A stretch of 10,203 nucleotides of DNA from Willaertia magna (taxonomy: Eukaryota; Heterolobosea; Eutetramitea; Acrasida; Naegleriidae), in NCBI GenBank assembly GCA_902984215.1, contig CADWAF010004801.1, forward strand, positions 1-10,203, written 5' to 3'. Each line of letters starts with the position of its first letter. Position 1 is the stretch's first letter. Positions 1 to 6,366 of this stretch are shown in pieces. Below the pieces are notes generated by a model. That model was not told the DNA's origin. It made no database searches and worked only from the letters and a program-made list of their open reading frames with translations. The position numbers and the translations under genes were made by a program.

Positions 1-1
1 A

Positions 2-1147
2 AGTTTAAGTTTACGTAGTATACTTTCTCCTAGAAAGAAAGAAAATAATAAATTATTGGAAGAAAAAGATACTTTATCGGATGATGAAGAAAAGAATAAT
101 AGTAAAAAGGAAGAATTAGAAAATATTAGAAAAAGTAAAACTTTAGCATTACGTAGAGTTGCCGAAAAGGAAAAGGAAAAACAAGCTAATCATTCCAATA
201 AATCAACTTTATCCAACCTATTCAATACAACAAACAATACAAGTAATACTACAAATAATAATAATAATAGCAATACAATGTCAGATTATAGCCTAAATGA
301 TGATACTCAAAGTACTACTAGTATGGATCTAGATAGAATTAGTATGGATAGCCTTTCCGATAAAGATATTAAAGAATTGAAGGATAGTATTAATGGTTTA
401 GAGAAGGAATTAATACAAAAAAATAGCGCATCACCTACTACCATTGGTACAAGTACAGGTAATAATAATACTTCAAGTAATTCGTTAGGCTTAAGTAGTA
501 GTATTGGTAGTATTGGAGGAAGTATTGGTTCATTGGTTAATGAGAATCAAGTACCTAAGGCTGGTATTTATTCACCTTCTCCTCCAACTAATCCTCCTCC
601 TAATAGGGGACAAAGATCAGCAACTGAAATTAAAGGCTCTAGAAGAAAATCTAAAACTTTAGATGAAAAAGAAAGTGGTAGTCTATTTGGTGCTTTTGGA
701 GGTGGTGGAGGTACAGGCGATAGCGATATGGACTTGATGAGTTTCTTACAGGAATTAGAAGAAAAGAAGCAACGTGAGAAACAGTTAGCTCTTCAACAAC
801 AACAACAAAAGAAGAAACCTACACATCGTATGACATTAACAGAAAGGTTAAAGAAGGCTTATATGGATCATGTTAAGAAAGATACAAATAATGAAGGCAG
901 TGAGAATGATGGTGGTAGCGATAATGATTCAGATGATGAACATACTGAAAATTCAATTATTGTTCAATTAGAAGAAGAATATAAAGGTATGAATGCTAAT
1001 CAGATTATTGAGGCTGAAAGAAAGAGAAGAATACAAGAAAAGGTATTTTCACCTTTAACTATTCTTAGACAATATGATAGAGAGAAGAAACTTTCAAGTA
1101 AATATAAGGTTGTAAATGTTTACTTTGAAAAGATTTCGTTTATGTAA
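2..1147 (+). CDS. Low-complexity Asn/Ser/Lys-rich protein, 3' portion (5' end outside window)
   Basis: The frame is open from base 2 to the TAA at 1145-1147 (381 residues). The first ATG lies well inside, so the true start is probably upstream of the window. The protein is hydrophilic: a charged Lys/Glu stretch, an Asn/Thr-rich block near residues 75-92, a Ser/Gly/Asn block near 135-180, a Pro patch, a Gly5 run, a short Gln run and two acidic Asn/Ser/Asp segments. Two stretches look more ordered: a Met-Asp-Leu-Met-Ser-Phe-Leu helix leading into a Lys/Glu/Gln coiled-coil-like segment, and a C-terminal helix-rich part rich in Glu/Arg. I recognise no family. An AG|GTTGTA sequence near 1107 could be a splice donor, so the last residues are not secure. 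Homopeptide tracts of this kind are common in AT-rich protists and some fungi. Confidence 0.8.
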   Translation, partial: SLSLRSILSPRKKENNKLLEEKDTLSDDEEKNNSKKEELENIRKSKTLALRRVAEKEKEKQANHSNKSTLSNLFNTTNNTSNTTNNNNNSNTMSDYSLNDDTQSTTSMDLDRISMDSLSDKDIKELKDSINGLEKELIQKNSASPTTIGTSTGNNNTSSNSLGLSSSIGSIGGSIGSLVNENQVPKAGIYSPSPPTNPPPNRGQRSATEIKGSRRKSKTLDEKESGSLFGAFGGGGGTGDSDMDLMSFLQELEEKKQREKQLALQQQQQKKKPTHRMTLTERLKKAYMDHVKKDTNNEGSENDGGSDNDSDDEHTENSIIVQLEEEYKGMNANQIIEAERKRRIQEKVFSPLTILRQYDREKKLSSKYKVVNVYFEKISFM

Positions 1148-1247
1148 TTTATTGTATTTTTTTTTATGTATTTTTATATTTTAATGTTTTACGAAAGTTT
1201 TATAAATTTGTTTTTTGCAAAGTTTTTATTTCAGAATAATTTTGTAA

Positions 1248-1269
1248 ATTTTGTAAATTTTTACAAAAT
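1248..1269. repeat. Perfect 10-bp inverted repeat between convergent genes
   Basis: ATTTTGTAAA and its reverse complement TTTACAAAAT are separated by only two T residues. It lies between the ends of two convergent genes (stops at 1147 and 1286), so a role in 3'-end formation is possible, but such palindromes also arise by chance in very AT-rich DNA. The remaining bases of 1148-1285 show nothing else. Confidence 0.4.
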
Positions 1270-1285
1270 GTTTATAACAATAAAT

Positions 1286-2506
1286 TTATAAAAATTTAAT
1301 TTCTACAAAAGTTTTTAATTGATGAAAAGAATATTTCTTTAAAAATAAAATAAAATCTTTATACCAAATAAAACTTAATAAACAACTAATTAAAGCTGGA
1401 AATAAATATAAAAATGGAAAATTAGAAATATTTATAAAATAATAAAATAATAAAAAGTGACAAAATGTATAAATATATAAAATTTCTAAAATTGTACTTT
1501 TTTTAAGTATTCTTTTACTTAAAATAAAATATTGTAAACCAATTAAAAAGAAACCAAATAAAATTGTAAAAATTAAAAATATTTTATTAAATAAAATAAA
1601 ATAATAATTATGATTATTTAAAATAAATAATTTATTGTGAATTAAAATCCAAATAAATAAAATTAATAAAATAAAAATCTTAATTAAATAAAAATAAACA
1701 TAATTCCAATAAAAATAAAATCTTTTTATAAAATAAATTTTATCCTTCAAATAAAATAAACTTTTACAACAACTAAAACTTATATTTAAAAAAGAAATTA
1801 AAAATAAAATATTATTTGGAGATAAAATTAACATCCATGAAATTTCTTCTTCTAATAAACTTAAAAGGAAAGAAACTACTAATAAGTCAATAATCATTAA
1901 TTTATTAAATAAAATTAATTTCCTTTTAAAGATACTTTCAAATAATAAATAAAAAGTTATAAATAAAAACATATTTAATCTCCAAATGGATAAAATAAAA
2001 TTTAAATTAAAATTTAATGAAAAAAATAAAAATAAAATAAAAAAACTAATTAAATTTTTTTTTAAAATAAATGAATTTGTAAAAATTACATTTTGTAAAA
2101 TATTTTTCATTTTTTTTGATTTTTTTATAAATTGTAAATATTTACAAGTTTTTAAATAATTATTTTTAGATTTTTTAATATTTCTAAATTTATTATTTTT
2201 ATCTAATAAAATAAAAATTGGAATTTTTAAATAAATTGTTGCATTTTCCCAAATATAGTTATTTTGTAAAAAATTAAAATAAAAAGAAGAATGAATTTGT
2301 GAAAAATAATTAATTTGTTTAAAACTTTCTAAATATGTAGAAATATAAATAATTATTTCAATTGGAAGATTTAATAAAGTTAATTTATCTTTTTCTTTAT
2401 TTGTAAATTTATTTATTTCTTCTTCTTTATTTACAATTTTTTTTGTATTATTATTTAAAATATTATTTATAGAAGTGTCATCATGATTAACGCACCCGAA
2501 TCTCCC
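1286..2506 (-). CDS. F-box domain fused to a polytopic membrane region, 5' end incomplete
   Basis: One uninterrupted minus-strand frame runs from just inside an upstream stop (2507-2509) to the TAA at 1286-1288 (406 codons plus stop). There is no in-frame ATG before the one at 2108-2110, yet coding sequence clearly extends upstream: after an Asn/Lys/Glu-rich leader comes an F-box-like segment (about 2383-2216) with the LP-I-E-I...YIS-YLE...F-Q...Y-IWE pattern. F-boxes bind Skp1 in SCF ubiquitin ligases (family knowledge). From about 2070 down, roughly eight Phe/Ile/Leu-rich segments of 17-29 residues look membrane-spanning. The E-E-I-S stretch and spacing faintly recall TLC-domain proteins, but this is weak. 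An F-box on a multi-pass protein is unusual. The missing ATG implies an upstream exon or a 5' end lost next to the inserted material at 2487-3076. It may be a pseudogene, although no internal stop is present. Confidence 0.65.
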   Translation of the reverse strand, partial: GRFGCVNHDDTSINNILNNNTKKIVNKEEEINKFTNKEKDKLTLLNLPIEIIIYISTYLESFKQINYFSQIHSSFYFNFLQNNYIWENATIYLKIPIFILLDKNNKFRNIKKSKNNYLKTCKYLQFIKKSKKMKNILQNVIFTNSFILKKNLISFFILFLFFSLNFNLNFILSIWRLNMFLFITFYLLFESIFKRKLILFNKLMIIDLLVVSFLLSLLEEEISWMLILSPNNILFLISFLNISFSCCKSLFYLKDKIYFIKRFYFYWNYVYFYLIKIFILLILFIWILIHNKLFILNNHNYYFILFNKIFLIFTILFGFFLIGLQYFILSKRILKKSTILEILYIYTFCHFLLFYYFINISNFPFLYLFPALISCLLSFIWYKDFILFLKKYSFHQLKTFVEIKFL

Positions 2507-2829
2507 TCAATGCTGTTTGTTTTTGACCGGCCATGTTTTCGATCATTAATTGACCTACCTCAAATAATCCGACAATTTTACCTATTGTAAAGTCTGTGCT
2601 TGCACCGAGTTTGTAAACAACGTTCCCAGAAGGAAAACGTTCAGCGCCACAAATAACAAATGAGTCCCTTTTTTTCAAAAAAACATGCATAGAACATCCT
2701 TTGATAAGTCGTAAAAAGTACATAAGCAATCCGTTTGTAATTGTGGAACTAAATCTTCAAAATCTAATCTTGCCACATCGCACAAATCGTCATATTTTGC
2801 TGTAATACTTGAAACGTTCCTGATAGTTG
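2487..2829 (-). pseudogene. Frameshifted coding remnant of unknown family, less AT-rich than surroundings
   Basis: Two minus-strand frames join into one plausible protein. The upstream frame (2829 down to the TGA at 2675-2677) carries an acidic/hydrophobic stretch with YDDLCDVARLDFEDLVPQL. The downstream frame continues from about 2680 as KKRDSFVICGAERF and ends with TAA at 2487-2489. The switch falls at back-to-back T7 and A7 homopolymers, as expected for a one-base indel. Base and codon use are visibly less AT-rich than in the F-box gene next door, which suggests a different origin. The second part (VYKLGASTDFTIGKIVGLFE) faintly recalls a BAH-like beta-barrel, but I cannot assign a family. 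The MITE at 2830 interrupts the frame: without the MITE the frame stays open into 3077-3146. Confidence 0.5.
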
Positions 2830-3076
2830 CACTGATACGAAATGAATTTTTTTTTGTGATTGATCAAATTTTGCTTTTTTTTCCCTAAAAAATATTGATT
2901 TTGGCTATAAATACGTGAATTTTAAGTTTTTTTATTGAACAAAATTCCGCTATTTCTCTAAATTTTCTTCAAATTTCTCGTTTTTTCTTCAAAAAAAATC
3001 CGATTTTTACGTAAATCTTGATGTTTACAAGATTTACGTGATTTAAATACGAACTTTCGATTTCGTTTCGTATCAG
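2830..3076. mobile_element. 247-bp MITE of the Harbinger-type CACTGATACG family (copy 1)
   Basis: The ends are inverted: CACTGATACGAAA at the left, and TTTCGTATCAG at the right. TTG lies immediately outside both ends (2827-2829 and 3077-3079), consistent with a 3-bp target duplication, although the right end lacks the terminal TG seen in other copies. The element is non-coding. It matches the copy at 7231-7818 almost base for base once the 337-bp insertion there is removed (247 against 248 bp; I see about four substitutions or length changes). Its terminal 35-45 bp also match the ends of the transposase-bearing element at 4723-7223, so it was probably mobilised by that type of transposase. 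It ends 165 bp before the zinc-finger gene at 3242. Confidence 0.85.
3009..3039. repeat. Hairpin inside MITE copy 1 (12-bp arms)
   Basis: ACGTAAATCTTG and CAAGATTTACGT form perfect 12-bp arms around a 7-nt loop. The same hairpin is in the second MITE at 7410-7438 with 11 paired bases, because one arm begins GCG instead of ACG. Being kept in both copies makes it a structural part of the family rather than chance. Confidence 0.7.
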
Positions 3077-3241
3077 TTGACCTTATGCAGGAAAAAGATT
3101 GAAAAATGAAAAAAACATGAAAAACAAAGAAAAACTGAAAAATCAAAAAAACAATAATGTATAGACTTTTGATTTTTATTGTTTTTAATAAAAGTTTGAA
3201 TTTTCATTACTTTTAAAACAAAACAAAAAAAAATAAACAAA

Positions 3242-4045
3242 ATGGCCAGTAATGAAGAAATAATTGAAAATTGTAAAGAAAAAATTATTGTAACGAAAAA
3301 AAGAAAAATTCAAGAAGCTTGTATTATTAATAATGACAGAATATGTCCTTTTTGTTTAGAAAATGTGCCAACAATTTTAATTTATGGACATATAAGGATG
3401 TGTCTTTATGTATTTGAAAAACATTGTAATTTACCACATAAATGTTATCATAAAGATATAGAAAAAATTGAAAAAGAAGAACAAAGAATTGAAAAAGAAG
3501 AACAAAGAATAGAAATAGAAAATCCATTAATAGATAAACCATTTCCTTTTAATCGTTCAAATTATTTTGATTTAACAGAAACAACCCAAAGAAAACAAGA
3601 AGAAAAATTAGAAACTAAAAAAGGTTTGTGTTGTTTAACAAATGATTTGTGTATGATAGAAAAGAGAAAAAACTCTCCTACTAATACTGTTATGGTTCTT
3701 GGAGATTTAGGATTAATTAAAATTTGTAAATATACTCATTTACAAAGCAAAGCCTCACGTATTAAAATTATGGATTTATTTAAAAAAGAAATTAAGGAAA
3801 TAAATAAATTAGAAGAAGAGAGTAATGAAGAAATGAAGAAAATTGTTTGTTTATTTTGTCAAAAGAAATGTACAAAATTAATATATTGGAAAACAAGAGA
3901 TACTTGTTCTACGTTTTATAAGTATTTTTGTTCTGTTTTATGTATGATTAAAAATCTTCAAAGTCAGAAAACTAAAACTATAACAGAATTTGCTAAACAA
4001 AGTAGTAATAAAAATAGTAAAAATGATAATGTTGCAGATGAGTGA
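3242..4045 (+). CDS. Cysteine-rich zinc-finger protein with Rad18/UBZ4-like finger, transposon-related
   Basis: 267 residues, ATG in an A-rich leader with A at -3, TGA stop. The N-terminal finger is C35-x2-C38-x11-H50-x3-C54 followed by Leu, the spacing of UBZ4 fingers of Rad18 and WRNIP1, which bind ubiquitin; the Asp usual before the last Cys is absent here (HIRMC). A Lys/Glu/Gln coiled region with a 7-residue repeat (IEKEEQR, twice) follows at 77-93. A middle cluster has C130, C131, C137, C162 and H166. A last cluster has C203-x2-C206, C210, C222 and C230-x3-C234, then a Lys/Ser/Asn-rich tail. The same module order is found in the zinc-finger ORF of the Harbinger element (6367-7065): CPxC...HxxxC finger, LC-C/CK-H cluster, acidic linker, CxxC...FCS. 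No transposase follows here, so it may be a transposon-derived host gene, a regulator, or a relic. It converges on the gene at 4080 with a 34-bp gap. The function, DNA or ubiquitin binding, is inferred. Confidence 0.8.
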   Translation: MASNEEIIENCKEKIIVTKKRKIQEACIINNDRICPFCLENVPTILIYGHIRMCLYVFEKHCNLPHKCYHKDIEKIEKEEQRIEKEEQRIEIENPLIDKPFPFNRSNYFDLTETTQRKQEEKLETKKGLCCLTNDLCMIEKRKNSPTNTVMVLGDLGLIKICKYTHLQSKASRIKIMDLFKKEIKEINKLEEESNEEMKKIVCLFCQKKCTKLIYWKTRDTCSTFYKYFCSVLCMIKNLQSQKTKTITEFAKQSSNKNSKNDNVADE

Positions 4046-4079
4046 GAGAGTATTTCTCAATTAGATTAACAGTAAATAA

Positions 4080-4478
4080 TTATTTTTTAATTTTTACTTC
4101 ATCGCAATCTTCTCCTTCCAATGTTAATTGAGGTTCAGTTGGAGGGAAAGGCTTTTCATAGGTTACAAAGTCTTCATCTGAATCTTCCATTACAGTTGAC
4201 TGTAACAATTCATTATCAACACCTTCATTATGATTGATCTTTAGTTTCATATCTACATCATTGAATTCAAATACGATATCTTTCAGGTAAGTAACATCAA
4301 AGTCTGAAATAGCCTTCGTTAATTCATTTCTCTTGTCGTGTTGTATTCTAGGTCTGGCAAAGATTCTTTTAGTGGTATGAGTGCTGTAAGTATTGCTAGT
4401 ACGTGGATGAGAAAATAGTCTTTCTTTTGAATGTTTAAAGGTTTCTTCGTTTTGTCTTAAGTATTCAGCGTATTTCAT
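4080..4478 (-). CDS. Hypothetical protein, 132 residues, acidic C-terminus
   Basis: The ATG is at 4476-4478 and the TAA at 4080-4082, with no interruption. The N-terminal 60 residues are basic and polar (MKYAEYLRQNEETFKHSKERLF, then Ser/Thr/Arg-rich with ARPRIQHDKRNEL). The middle has hydrophobic/acidic alternation (DVTYLKDIVFEFNDVDMKLKI), and the tail is Asp/Glu-rich with Pro (MEDSDEDFVTYEKPFPPTEPQ), ending in Lys. No signal peptide or membrane segment is seen and I do not recognise a family. The more varied codon use compared with intergenic DNA and the amino-acid texture favour a real gene. An upstream exon cannot be excluded. The start lies 138 bp from the divergently placed tRNA gene. 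Confidence 0.65.
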   Translation of the reverse strand: MKYAEYLRQNEETFKHSKERLFSHPRTSNTYSTHTTKRIFARPRIQHDKRNELTKAISDFDVTYLKDIVFEFNDVDMKLKINHNEGVDNELLQSTVMEDSDEDFVTYEKPFPPTEPQLTLEGEDCDEVKIKK

Positions 4479-4616
4479 ATCCCAAGCCTTGCAAGTATAA
4501 GTTGTAGATTAATTTTTTTGTAGTTAGCCTAAATGAAATTTGGCGTTTCAACTCCCACCCAACTTTTCTTAGTTTACGAGTTTTTCATAATACGTTCGTT
4601 TATTAATGCTCACAGG

Positions 4617-4689
4617 TCCTCCATAGCTCAGTCGGTAGAGCGTCAGGCTGTTAACCTGCAGGTCAGTGGTTCGAGCCCACTTGGAGGAG
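4617..4689 (+). tRNA. tRNA-Asn (anticodon GTT)
   Basis: A complete 73-nt cloverleaf without intron. The acceptor arms 4617-4623 and 4682-4688 pair perfectly (TCCTCCA with TGGAGGA), with G4689 as discriminator. The D stem is GCTC/GAGC. The anticodon loop CTGTTAA places GTT at 4650-4652. The T arm is AGTGG-TTCGAGC-CCACT, and the variable loop has 5 nt. The outermost anticodon-stem pair (T4643-C4659) is mismatched. The internal pol III A box (TAGCTCAGTCGG, 4624-4635) and B box (GGTTCGAGCCC, 4668-4678) are intact. CCA is not encoded, as expected in a eukaryote. Very likely functional. Confidence 0.97.
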
Positions 4690-4696
4690 TAAAATG

Positions 4697-4700
4697 TTTT
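4697..4700 (+). terminator. RNA polymerase III oligo-T stop for tRNA-Asn
   Basis: A run of four T on the + strand starts 8 bp after the tRNA 3' end, the usual position of a pol III terminator. Confidence 0.65.
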
Positions 4701-4722
4701 ATTCTTGAAGTCTGTGCAGTTA

Positions 4723-4760
4723 CACTGCTACGAAACGAATGTTTTTTTGGTGATTAATGA
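4723..4760. repeat. Left terminal repeat of the Harbinger-type element
   Basis: CACTGCTACGAAACGAATG followed by a T run and GGTGATTAATGA parallels the left end of both MITEs (CACTGATACGAAATGAAT, T run, GTGATTRATCA). The inner edge given is where the resemblance fades, just before the TTAA insertion. Confidence 0.75.
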
Positions 4761-4769
4761 AAAATTTAA

Positions 4770-5138
4770 GGTAGTAGTAAAGGGCATTTTTTGAAGTCCC
4801 ATAAATTGTCACTATATTTTTTGCAAAAATTGAACAATGTGACCAACAGAATTCCCGCCAATATTTTTACGGCAATTATTTTGTAATTTTAAGAAAATAA
4901 ACATAAGTTTTATGTTATAATTGATAAAAATACTTTTATTTGGTTTATTTATTATATAAAGCATCATGAAAATGATTTATTCAAAATAAAATAAATTGGG
5001 CTTTGTTATATGGTTTTAATAAAAAGTGCATTAACTAGTTTAGACATTTTTTTTTTAAAATTTTTTTCAAAAATTTAATTTTTTTTAAATTCAAACCTTC
5101 AATTTGAATTTGGTCGTATACGACTGTTTACTACTACC
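4770..5138. mobile_element. 369-bp MITE with TTAA target duplication, nested in the Harbinger element
   Basis: Perfect 12-bp terminal inverted repeats GGTAGTAGTAAA (4770-4781) and TTTACTACTACC (5127-5138), flanked on both sides by TTAA (4766-4769 and 5139-5142). TTAA duplications are characteristic of the piggyBac and Kolobok superfamilies; with no coding sequence inside, the choice is open. A 12-bp palindrome GTCGTATACGAC lies at 5113-5124. It interrupts the 5' terminal sequence of the Harbinger element, so it is the younger of the two. The interior is AT-rich and holds nothing else I can name. Confidence 0.75.
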
Positions 5139-5327
5139 TTAAAAAATGCAAAAATTTTTTTGAAGAAGAAAAAAATTTAAAAAAAATACTTAAACAACAA
5201 CATTTCATATTTTGCACCAGTGTTGCTTTGTAATTTTAATTTATAACAATTATTCTTCTTCATTCTAAATACACAGAAGACCATCTAATTATAAATTCAA
5301 TATTGTATTGCTTTAAATTATTTTTAT

Positions 5328-6366
5328 TTATCTCAAAGGCATTCTAAATGAATTAAGTAATCCTTTTACTACTATCTATACTTTATGATGTAACTGTAAT
5401 GCTTTATCAAGGTTTTTTGTCTTACTTCTAAATACATATTGACAAATTTTAAACTTTTTAAAATTAGAAAAGACATTTTCTATCACAATATGATAATGTG
5501 CAAATTCATTATTAAATGTCTTTTCTTCAATAGTTAATAAATCATCGGAGCTCAAATAAGGAATTATAGTATTTTTCCAATAAGAATATACCCCAGTAAA
5601 TCCTTTGTCTGCTCCTATAAATTTATGTGTTTTGAGTGATATGTGAATATGATTTTCTTCTATATTATATATTTGTTGATCATTCTTTGATCCTGCATAG
5701 CTAGAAGAAATGAAGTAAATGAAACCATTAGGTGAACAAATAACTAACTTTGTAAATATATACAATTTTTTCTTTTCAGAATATGTTACTTGTTCAATGT
5801 TTTTTTCCTTTGAAACTGAAATTTGTTGTTTAGATCCATCAAAAAGAACCGAAAATGAAACACTATTAAAATTAACTATGAATTTTTCTCTAATATTATA
5901 AGGAGGCATAATTTCTAGTTTTGTTTTAAAGAGATTGTAAAGACAGTTTAATGAAGAAATATTATAAATTGAAACTTTTCCTTTAGCTATTCCAAACATC
6001 TATGATAAAAAACTATTAGAAACATAATGACGTATCCAAACTAGAAACATTAATAACTGTTCAGCATAAAAAAGATTTCTAGATCTATTTTGACATTGTT
6101 TTAATTTACCTTTATTTAAAGTTAAACAAGATATTTCAGATTCAAATATATTAAGTAACTGATGGAATTGATTTTTATTAATACTTGTCAAATCTGAAAT
6201 ATGTTCATCATTATAAATTGTTTTAATACTCACTATATTTAAAGTAGAATTATATTAAATTATATTAATACAAACCGTTTAATTGTTGTGATAAATTTTC
6301 ATAATCTAATTGAATTTCATCATCTTTACATAATTCTTTCCAATGTCTTTGAGTTGTAGTAGACAT
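5328..6366 (-). pseudogene. DDE_4-type (PIF/Harbinger) transposase with intron and in-frame stops
   Basis: Exon 1 starts at the ATG 6364-6366 and ends at 6276; removing the 43-nt intron 6233-6275 restores the frame into exon 2. Exon 2 first shows an HTH_Tnp_4-like region (LTSINKNQFHQLLNIFE...AEQLLMFLVWIRHY...FLS-stop-MFGIAKGKVS). The DDE nuclease fold follows, with Asp at 5838-5840 (FDGS), then YAGSKND, Asp at 5607-5609 (GADKGF) and Glu at 5478-5480 (IENVF-NFK). All three catalytic acidic residues are present; the Arg usual in the R-x-V-x-E motif appears to be His (HIVIE). TAG codons at 6000-6002 and 5376-5378 interrupt the frame; after the second, coding resumes to TAA at 5328-5330, matching the expected C-terminus. 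As read it cannot yield a full protein without readthrough. The ATG abuts the stop of the zinc-finger ORF in the same frame. Confidence 0.85.
6233..6275 (-). other. 43-nt spliceosomal intron in the transposase gene
   Basis: On the minus strand the intron begins GTTTGTATTAAT and ends TTTAAATATAG. Unspliced, the first exon meets a TAA within a few codons; spliced, codon phase 1 is kept (G + TG gives Val) and the protein continues into the HTH region. It is AT-rich throughout and very short. The donor GTTTGT is not the commonest form. Confidence 0.7.

Noticed and set aside
2958..3146. Minus-strand ORF of 62 codons spanning the MITE edge
   Set aside because: Most of it is MITE sequence and the start is TTG; only its first third may belong to the interrupted remnant described at 2487-2829.
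3327..3542. Minus-strand Phe/Leu-rich ORF
   Set aside because: Antisense shadow of the Lys/Glu-rich zinc-finger gene; its hydrophobicity comes from reading GAA/AAA codons backwards.
4533..4757. Plus-strand ORF of 74 codons
   Set aside because: It runs straight through the tRNA-Asn gene and the transposon end; its sequence is explained by the tRNA.
5353..5370. CTTTTACTACTATC as another end of the TTAA element
   Set aside because: It resembles TTTACTACTACC but is inside the transposase C-terminal coding sequence and has no TTAA beside it.
5376..6002. TAG used as a sense codon in this organism
   Set aside because: TAG also ends the gene at 9975 and TGA ends 3242-4045; the transposase is repetitive DNA where decay is more likely. 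Not fully excluded.
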